DNA of 64,000 nucleotides from Lenzites betulinus. Its lineage: Eukaryota; Basidiomycota; Agaricomycetes; Polyporales; Polyporaceae. Below are positions 57,569 through 64,000 of the stretch, in pieces. Made by a program: the position numbers and the translations under genes. The DNA lies in contig JABYQU010000050.1 of the NCBI GenBank assembly GCA_022264855.1, positions 248,001-312,000 on the forward strand, written 5' to 3'. Every line of letters begins with the position of its first letter. Position 1 is the stretch's first letter. The notes below the pieces were generated by a model, which worked only from the letters and a program-made list of their open reading frames with translations, was not told the origin of the DNA and did not search any database.

Positions 57569-60496
57569 CCCTCGGGACGCTACTCCTGCGCCAGGTAATT
57601 TACTTGCGCGACCTTGTCTAGGAGGCCTGGAGGCCCGGTAATCACGATCCGCCGTGTATGAGAATGCAGGGTACACCCGGCCATCCACAGTGATACATCT
57701 ATTCTTGAAGTCCAATGTGATCCCGTGTTTGCTCAAGAAAGGTGTTCCCACGATACAGTCGTATCGGTCTAGGTTCACGATATCGAAATAGTGATTTCCC
57801 GTAACCCCGCAGATGGCTATGGGTACTCTAGTACCGTAGCTGATCTTAGACCGACTACCCGCGCATCCCAGTTGTAACGTAACTTGCTCCTGTAGCGTGA
57901 TACGCTTGGCCCGGGATACGAACGCAAATTCTGGGGAAAGCGAATCCGTCGTACTGCCTGAATCGAACAGTGTATACGCTTCCACGCCGTTGATCGTCAC
58001 TAGTGCCGACAGCGTGGGGTGGGCTTCCCTATTCCGGTCAGGCTGATCATCGTCTTTGGCTTTGCGTAGGATATTCGCGGAGTGGGCCATAGGGCCAGGA
58101 GCTTTTGTCACGCGACCCGCGTACAGTCGTACGTCCTGGTCCACGTCAGCTGCCACTCTCATGGCATTGCTTCGTTCTATTTCCGACCCCTCCCCCTCCG
58201 ATGGATCAGGAGATCCTTCGGAGTCGTACTGCGATCCTCCCCACTGGTTGTCATGATCATCCCTGTCGCTCGATGACACGTCCGCTTCACTCCCTTCCAC
58301 ACGTTGAGCCTGGAATCGTCCTCGTGGTTTAGTCACTGCCGGTTTACCGTACTCCGAGCATTCGGGGTCGGTGGCGAAATGGCCCTGTTTCCCACATGCC
58401 CAGCATGTCTTAGGGGGACGGGGTCGATCTCCCGTCGGTTTGTCCGACCGATAAGATGGCCGAGCCCCAGCCGGGGCCGTCTTGTCAGTGGCTTTCCGGT
58501 CGTCTAGTACTGGCGCACGGTCGCGCACTCGTCGATTATCATAATCACGAGTGCGTCGTTCCGGTTCAGATCTCCGAGGGGCAGCTGTACCGGACCGCTG
58601 CCGGTCCTCGGGCTCCCGGGCTTTCAACATTCTCAACGATTCTTCTACCTGCCTGGCATGCTGTACCACGGTGTCCAGCCCTACGTATTCAGGTTGAATG
58701 CCGCGGTGTACCACCAGCATACGGTAGATGTCGGTGGGGAGGCCTTTCACGAGTCGATGAGTGATATCATACTCCGACGGCGGTACAACCATCATACGGG
58801 CACAATCGCGCAGCGCCGCTACGAACCCATCTACGCCAGTAGCGGGCACGTACTTGACGGCCTCATATTCCTGCGTGGCCTTCGCCGCAGAGGTAGCGTG
58901 GACGAACCGTCTGTGCATGGCACAGATGGTCTCCTCGAATGTGGGACGGTACCTTACTTCCGGGTGGTCGATGGTTTGAGCAAACCATTCTTCCGCCTCG
59001 CCCTCAAGGTATGACCTTGTCAGTCTCACTCGGTCTTCATCCGTGTCTGGGCCACCTAAGTTATAGGCGCGCAGCCAGCTCAGATAGTCGTCCAACCATA
59101 GATAGAACACCTTGTGATCGTTGTCCCCTTTGTACTTCCGGGGACTATCAATCTTGGGTTGTTTCACACCGTCCGGCAGCTTTGGTCGTAAGTGACCAAC
59201 TTTGAATTGGATGTTACGACACAGCTGTACCAACAGTGCATCCTGGTGATGGGCTGCTCCAGCCGCCACGCTCGTCACCACATCCACGGGATTAACCGAC
59301 TGTCGAGCGACAGACGGCAATCCAAACATCTCGGATGGTAGTGCTAGGCGAGGGTCCAGCTCGCGCCTTCCCAACCCGCGCCGACTCGATGCAGATTCGC
59401 CGAATCCCTCAAGTCCCTCGGCCCAAGCATTGGGGCCTAGCGCGGCGGCGGCGGCGGGGCCGGACTGGGCTCCTTCACGGGATGGTTCTTTGAACCGGAC
59501 CCTCTCATTACGTGCATGGGAGGCCGCACGGTCCAACGTGCCCGTTGAGCCAGTGCTACCCTTCGATTCTGCAGAATCTCTAGGGGTGCCAAATCGCCGC
59601 GCGTAACTCCCTTGGCGACTGTCCGACCCGCGGAGTAGGGACCCATCCGAGTGTCTCGCCATGTGGGGTGGAGTATCCCTGGGATCACTCAGCCGTTCCT
59701 CGCCGGCCAGCGATCTGATTGGTCCGGGGTTAATAGAGGCATGCTCTCGTCCTTCGACGATAGCCTGTAGCTCTCGGCCCCGTTGAATTTCGGCTTCTAT
59801 GTCCTGGAGAGTACGCGTACTGTCCCCGAGCACTCTGTTCACGCGAGATTGCATGGCATGGACGTCATTCACGTACTCTAGTACGAGCGATCGTCCCCGG
59901 TTGGCCAATCCGTCTAGTAACCTAGCACTGTCGGCCAGTGCATCGCATTGGTCGGCAGTACGTTGACGGATCCCTTCAATCCCGCCAAATGGGGGCTCAG
60001 TACTACCACGCGCTTCTCCTGAAGGGCGTGGCAGTGGCTCGTAGTCCACCACTTCGGTGTATCGGTCCAGTAGGACCGGACGTTCCGGATGTACGGTAGG
60101 TGCAATCAAAGGGGACCGCGCACGCCATCCCTCATAAGGAATGTTGGTGCCTAGTGCATCCCCCCGTCCTAGGACGGGATCTTGCTGCATTGCCCCCGCG
60201 TTCCGAGAACGTGGGTGGGGTAGCACCTGACTCACTGGGTGGTCAGGTACCCCCGGCGATGGGGATACCGGTAATTCCTGCTGTAATTCTCGGGTACCCC
60301 TCTCGGCCCAACCTGTCCTGGGACCGGTGGGTTCGTGGGTGGTGAGGGGCCGGCTGATCGGCCTCCTCAGGCCCAACGTGGGAGGGTCCTCGTCTCGGGA
60401 AGGGTGTCGTGATGCATCACGGGCCGTGGAGCTTGGTCGCCCCTCAGTCCCCAGATGCGCATGCGAGAGTGTCTCCCGATTCGAATCTTCTTCCAT
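57566..60496 (-). CDS. Retrotransposon gag plus aspartic protease
   Basis: 976 residues, long for gag. The N-terminal 400 residues are Pro/Arg/Ser-rich and disordered-looking. The capsid-like domain lies at about 460-620 (WLDDYLSWLRAYN, YLEGEAEEWF, AMHRRFV). A zinc knuckle CWACGKQGHFATDPEC (about 695) has spacing C-x2-C-x4-H-x6-C, two residues longer than the usual final gap. The aspartic protease is in the same ORF: TLFDSGSTTDSLSPEF (about 840) and the second motif CIVGTPFLSKHGI. So the protease sits upstream of the stop codon, with gag, and pol starts at RT. Confidence 0.92.
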   Translation of the reverse strand: MEEDSNRETLSHAHLGTEGRPSSTARDASRHPSRDEDPPTLGLRRPISRPLTTHEPTGPRTGWAERGTRELQQELPVSPSPGVPDHPVSQVLPHPRSRNAGAMQQDPVLGRGDALGTNIPYEGWRARSPLIAPTVHPERPVLLDRYTEVVDYEPLPRPSGEARGSTEPPFGGIEGIRQRTADQCDALADSARLLDGLANRGRSLVLEYVNDVHAMQSRVNRVLGDSTRTLQDIEAEIQRGRELQAIVEGREHASINPGPIRSLAGEERLSDPRDTPPHMARHSDGSLLRGSDSRQGSYARRFGTPRDSAESKGSTGSTGTLDRAASHARNERVRFKEPSREGAQSGPAAAAALGPNAWAEGLEGFGESASSRRGLGRRELDPRLALPSEMFGLPSVARQSVNPVDVVTSVAAGAAHHQDALLVQLCRNIQFKVGHLRPKLPDGVKQPKIDSPRKYKGDNDHKVFYLWLDDYLSWLRAYNLGGPDTDEDRVRLTRSYLEGEAEEWFAQTIDHPEVRYRPTFEETICAMHRRFVHATSAAKATQEYEAVKYVPATGVDGFVAALRDCARMMVVPPSEYDITHRLVKGLPTDIYRMLVVHRGIQPEYVGLDTVVQHARQVEESLRMLKAREPEDRQRSGTAAPRRSEPERRTRDYDNRRVRDRAPVLDDRKATDKTAPAGARPSYRSDKPTGDRPRPPKTCWACGKQGHFATDPECSEYGKPAVTKPRGRFQAQRVEGSEADVSSSDRDDHDNQWGGSQYDSEGSPDPSEGEGSEIERSNAMRVAADVDQDVRLYAGRVTKAPGPMAHSANILRKAKDDDQPDRNREAHPTLSALVTINGVEAYTLFDSGSTTDSLSPEFAFVSRAKRITLQEQVTLQLGCAGSRSKISYGTRVPIAICGVTGNHYFDIVNLDRYDCIVGTPFLSKHGITLDFKNRCITVDGRVYPAFSYTADRDYRASRPPRQGRASKLPGAGVASRG

Positions 60497-60560
60497 TTTG
60501 GCTAGTGTGCTGCTCGTCGCTTCGGTCGGTTTGAGCAGTACCCTTGAAAGTCAAAAAAAG

Positions 60561-60784
60561 TGTAATTGATACGGTCGCCTTAGCTCTCGAGCGGGTTGAC
60601 TGGATCAAGCGGTGTATTGTTCGTAGAGTAAAGCGATACTACAACACAAGCCGTTCATCAATATATATACTACCTACTGTATAGTACCAAAGCCACCGCC
60701 AAGTCTAGAGGCTTGGCGGACTCGCGGGCGCTTACGCGGGCGCCTATACTCGTCCAGTGGACGAGTAGTAATCGCCCCGTTACA
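60561..60784 (-). repeat. 5' LTR of the chromovirus
   Basis: Same length and, on my reading, same sequence as the other LTR, including both hairpins. Immediately inside (element strand) the sequence is CTTTTTTTGACTTTCAAGGG, which has no obvious tRNA 3'-end complement (no TGG start), so the primer-binding mode is unclear. Confidence 0.93.
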
Positions 60785-61702
60785 GGCCGCCAGGGAGGGC
60801 GTGTCGATAGGTCCCGCTTTCGAGCCGTCGCCGGCGCATGGACAAATGGCGCATGGCCGTCTTTACTCCATCGACGGATGTCAGCATTATGTACGTAGGT
60901 GCGCGAGGTACACTGAATGTAATACTCACATATGTTGATGCATCCAGTACAAGGCGCCGGACAGTTAGCGCCGCGGCCACACTGCGGAAATGGTGTCGGT
61001 CTGCCGCCGCCGATTCCACCCATTCCGAACCTGGCGGGACGAGCGGCTTCGGAGCACGACGGGATGTGTGACATTACGCCATTCTTAGCACAGTGCGGAG
61101 CGGCAACTCCTGTGCTCACAAGTGGCACGTCGACTCTGAATCCGAACGTTTCAGGTACTACTAGGACGCGGCGAAAAAATGAGTGCATGACGGGAGTGAG
61201 CGGCGTGCCGCGAACGAACCTGCTTTGTCGTTCTCGTTCTCGTTCTGGCAGCGAAGAAAGGCGATAGCGCTCTGAGTGGCCGGCGGTGTAGCTTGTTACG
61301 AAAAGGTTAGTGGCAGGGGAAGCTGCGAATTTGTAAGTACCATACCTTATACACAAGGAGCTCCCCCATGTCGATGTGCGGTGGTGGGCGATCGCAACTC
61401 TACAGTTGTAGCAAATAAAGCAGTGAGTATAAGCTGGAGAAAAGCATGCAGATGCGATGCTTGGCTCAGGCGCTGGGCACCGGGGCAACAAGGCCAGTGG
61501 GACATTGCATATTGATAGCCTAGGATAAGGACGTGTGCTATGTAAGGAGCCTTTTTGATGTACATGCAGTACAGATTGGTAGTTGTTGGAGCACAGATAG
61601 CTCGATCATTTGATAGGTGGCTGTGAAATTCTAATGCAGCTATAATGAATACGAGGCGTCAGCGTCGCTGTCGGAGTCTCTGAGTATTCAGATGAGCTGA
61701 CC
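60785..61702. other. Right flank of the retroelement, possible truncated gene
   Basis: A minus-strand open frame from an ATG at 61188 reads through a Gly/Pro stretch into CGRGANCPAPCTGCIN and reaches a GTGAGT donor near 60928. A possible second exon runs into the LTR at 60784. I cannot name the protein or confirm the splice, so it is not called as a CDS. Nothing else is recognised up to the stop of the next gene. Confidence 0.3.
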
Positions 61703-63471
61703 TCAAGTTGAGCTCGTCGGCCCTTGCAGTTCCTCCCAAGTGCTCCACATTCCAACACCGCGAAGCCACCGCGCTGCGCCGGTGATGGCGTACGATCCGC
61801 CTTCCTTGAAGAACTCCTTCTGCGACTTGTATCCGCACTCAACCCATCGAAAGAGTCCCCCAGCAGAGTACTGAGTAAAGGAATAACGCTGTTCAGCGGG
61901 GCCTACGACGGTGTTGGAGTGCCGGAGAATCGCCGATGGAATGAGGATGAGTGCGCCTGGCGGGAACTCGGCCATGAGCTTCAGATCCCAGAGGAGAAGA
62001 TGCCCGCCCTCCTTGGAGTTGAAGTGACCGAGCGCGGTGATTGCGCACCAGCCAGCCGGAAGGTTGAGGTGATCAGTGTGCAAGTACGTAGCCACTCGCG
62101 GCCCCAAGTTGAACGTCGCCGCTCCAAAGACGCCCTTCTTGAAATTTGGTTGAAGCTCCTCGTCGTGAGCGACGAGATCGCACATCGTACTGGCGTAGTA
62201 CTCGTACAGGCGGGGAGCGAAGAGCTTGAAGGCCGCTGTTGTAGATCAGCATGTGTTGACTAAAACTCTAACGGGCATTCGACTGACCGTTGCCAAAGCC
62301 GGCGAGCCGCTTGATGAGGGGGTTGTCCAACAGACCCTGGACAACGTCCTCGTTCTTACCGGTTTGATTGAGGTTGCTAACTCGCTGTTGGGGAGGATGT
62401 CACTGCCTATGCGGCGGTCCGGAGATATAAGAACGTACCTTCTGTCCCCCACCATACGATATACCAGCGGTTAGCGATGTGAACTCGCCTCTGCGGTGAG
62501 CTAAGGTGGACCCGACTTCACATGAGGCCCGGGCATCCTCAAACAGCAGTTGTACATCGTCGTTGAGCTTGGCCCAGCCGCTCTCATCCCTCGGCTGGCC
62601 GACAAGCACAGCGATGACCCGGCCAGACTTGTCCACGAGCGCATGGGGATCGCTGAGTTTCGATTGAGCACTATGTTCCAGACGTCGAACTATCGATCAG
62701 TGAGACGTACCGGCCGTTCCACTCAATCGATGTGAATCCTAGCGCCTCTGCGTCGGCTTTTGTGACGTCCTTCCGGTCTTCGGGGAGTTGGTCCAGCCTG
62801 CGGCCTATGAATCCGCTCGATGCCACAGGCTGAGTGAACAACCCGGTGCGGGCTGAAGGCGGTGGCTTGGATAGCGTAGTTTCTGTTTTGCCGTCTGTCA
62901 GCAGTCGGCTTGGTAGGAGTTGTGAGCTTCGACTCACCCTTCACATCAACTCTCGCCGGTATACCCTTCGCCGCGCTACGATGTTTCAGCGCTACCTCCT
63001 TGGTGTGCCGCCCGACCGCATCTGCAGCCTTTCCATATTGCGAAAGTCGTGCCGACTGTCGACGCACCTTCGACCGGAGTTTGCTACGGTCGGGTTTGAT
63101 CCCGGTGCTTCTGTTTTTCTGGGCGACATGTGTAGACGTCCTCGGTGATTGTCGCAGGGGCGTGGACGTACTAGTAGTAGTTACACTGTATTAGCTATCC
63201 TCCAGGTTTCCATAAAGCAAGTACGCACGTTCTGACTGGGAGGTCGTCCTCGTCCTCGCTATCGTCGAGGAGCATAGTCGCTGCCCTCTCCGCCGCCTCC
63301 TGTGCAAAGGGCCCGATGTCGAAATCGACTACGATGGGGGTTCCTAGACGATCAGACCATGGGGAGAATGTTGCGCCTGAACGAGTCTGAAAGTAGTGTG
63401 AGTAGTTGAACGGCGGTTCAAAGTGGAGGAGCTGCACATACTCGGCGAGCTTGCAGCTCAGATGCGTCCAT
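61703..63471 (-). CDS. 2-oxoglutarate/Fe(II) dioxygenase-like protein, TET/JBP-like family
   Basis: The start is the ATG at 63471 in a 30-nt exon (63471-63442, MDASELQARR), spliced to an exon from 63386 (TRSGATFSPWSDRLG). The gene continues through several small introns, all of which I could phase. Order: an acidic segment, a Ser/Thr/Arg-rich linker, then GFTSIEWNGR, the DKSGRVIAVLVGQP block, LTAGISYGGGQ, FAPRLYEYY, and the catalytic core. The core has HTD in YLHTDHLN (iron-binding H-x-D), GWCAITALGHFNSKEGGHLLLWDLKL, the distal His in IPSAILRHSN and Arg in RYSFTQYSAGGLFRWV for 2-oxoglutarate. This is a family expanded in Agaricomycetes and often near transposons. The catalytic residues are present, so activity is plausible. 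Substrate (5-methylcytosine) is inferred from family, not shown. Confidence 0.7.
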
Positions 63472-64000
63472 ATGTACACCTAGAACTTCAAAGTCTCGTA
63501 AGTAGCCGACACCTTCGCATACGTGCCTGGGTCCCAAGGTCGGGTCCGCATCGCTCGTAGCTCACGATGGTGCGCCAAAGACACAAGTCCGGGTCCCAAG
63601 GTCGGGTCCACGTCGCTTGTAGCTCATAATAGCGGGTCAAAGCGGGAGCCCGGGTCCCAAGGTCGGGTCCACGACACTCGTAGCACGCTGTAAATGCGTC
63701 GATCGGGTTCGGAGTCTGGGTCCCAAGGTCGAGTCCACAGAACTCTCACCGCGAAAGCGTTCGGCTCGGTGCACCTACACATAGGGGTCCCAAAGTCGGG
63801 TCCACACAACGCGTAGTATGCTCTAGTCCGCCGCCTCGTTGACTCAGATAGACGCAACGTAAAAAAAACTCACAGTGAATTGAACGGTCGAGGGGGCTGT
63901 AGCGACGCTGAGTGTCGTCGTTCGTGCTGTGGGTGACCGTCGAGGCTAACGTACCTTCCGGCGTGCCTATGTAACTTGTTCGATGCTGGTACTAGCACAG
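63472..64000. other. Upstream region of the dioxygenase gene
   Basis: No gene seen. Holds the five-copy repeat at 63529-63803; the remaining 200 bp show no clear feature. Confidence 0.5.
63529..63803 (+). repeat. Five regularly spaced 19-bp repeats in the dioxygenase promoter
   Basis: The core GGGTCCCAAGGTCGGGTCC occurs at 63529, 63591, 63652, 63718 and 63785 (the last two with one change each), at spacings of 62, 61, 66 and 67 bp. Sequence after the core (A/GC..CGCTCGTAGCTCA) is partly shared by the first three units and then diverges. The array begins about 60 bp upstream of the ATG. Confidence 0.85.

Larger units (their letters stand above)
50782..60784 (-). mobile_element. Ty3/gypsy chromovirus-type LTR retrotransposon, 10,003 bp
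   Basis: Two direct LTRs (50782-51005, 60561-60784) of 224 bp look identical base for base. The element is on the minus strand: gag-protease (57566-60496), pol with RT, RNase H, integrase and chromodomain (53801-57544), two extra ORFs (52426-53424, 51056-52483), a polypurine tract (51006-51017), then the 3' LTR. All main frames are intact. The flanks are GGAAG on one side and GGCCG on the other: no 5-bp target duplication. LTR identity means recent insertion, so missing duplication is unexpected. Confidence 0.93.

Noticed and set aside
60540..60560. tRNA primer-binding site of the retroelement
   Set aside because: The sequence next to the 5' LTR (CTTTTTTTGACTTTC) does not start with a tRNA CCA complement, so no tRNA could be named; self-priming is possible but not shown.
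60785..61188. Cys-rich minus-strand ORF beside the LTR
   Set aside because: The open frame and donor site are suggestive, but the second exon is uncertain and the family is unknown, so it is not called as a gene.
63529..63803. CRISPR-like look of regularly spaced repeats
   Set aside because: Nuclear eukaryotic DNA with spliced genes; spacers partly resemble each other and no cas genes exist. A minisatellite or binding-site array fits better.

Overview
The window is nuclear DNA of a filamentous basidiomycete, most likely a wood-decay or litter Agaricomycete (Polyporales-like). The evidence is dense short spliceosomal introns (about 40-70 bp, GTRNGT donors), class I hydrophobins, a tandem P450 cluster, a septin, a WDR8/WRAP73 protein, a TET/JBP-like dioxygenase and basidiomycete-type transposons (Plavaka, Tc1, chromovirus). 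No rRNA or tRNA gene was recognised. Gene models below are spliced by hand from the sequence; reading frames were checked across the junctions where stated.

1-12 kb: a partial gene of unknown function, a Cdc12-type septin, two related small secreted peptides that share a C-terminal motif, then three class I hydrophobins (one minus, two plus). The second hydrophobin carries a collagen-like Gly-Leu-Pro tract. 12-14 kb is gene-free but holds an 88-bp foldback insertion with a 10-bp direct duplication. 14.3-28.2 kb: four intact, same-strand paralogous cytochrome P450 genes with the same 14-exon structure, with an orphan two-exon gene between the third and fourth.

28.5-40 kb: a fourth hydrophobin with about nine copies of a proline/leucine/glycine repeat after the last cysteine; a possible 51-residue protein; a multi-pass membrane protein of the DUF6533 type; a WDR8/WRAP73 WD40 protein; and an MFS (DHA1-like) transporter flanked by degraded copies of a small repeat.

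40.9-60.8 kb is a nested transposon complex built on a HET-domain gene. A complete 8,450-bp Plavaka (CACTA-like) element with 13-bp inverted termini and an AT target duplication splits the HET gene. A Tc1/mariner element enters the same gene at a TA. That Tc1 copy is cut short by a 10,003-bp Ty3/gypsy chromovirus with apparently identical 224-bp LTRs. The retroelement has intact gag-protease and pol separated by one in-frame UGA, and two extra overlapping ORFs between pol and the 3' LTR. Its two flanks do not match: there is no target-site duplication, and Tc1 does not resume on the far side.

61.7-64 kb: an apparently intact, intron-rich 2-oxoglutarate/Fe(II) dioxygenase-like gene (TET/JBP-like family) with a five-copy, 61-67-bp-period repeat just upstream of its start.
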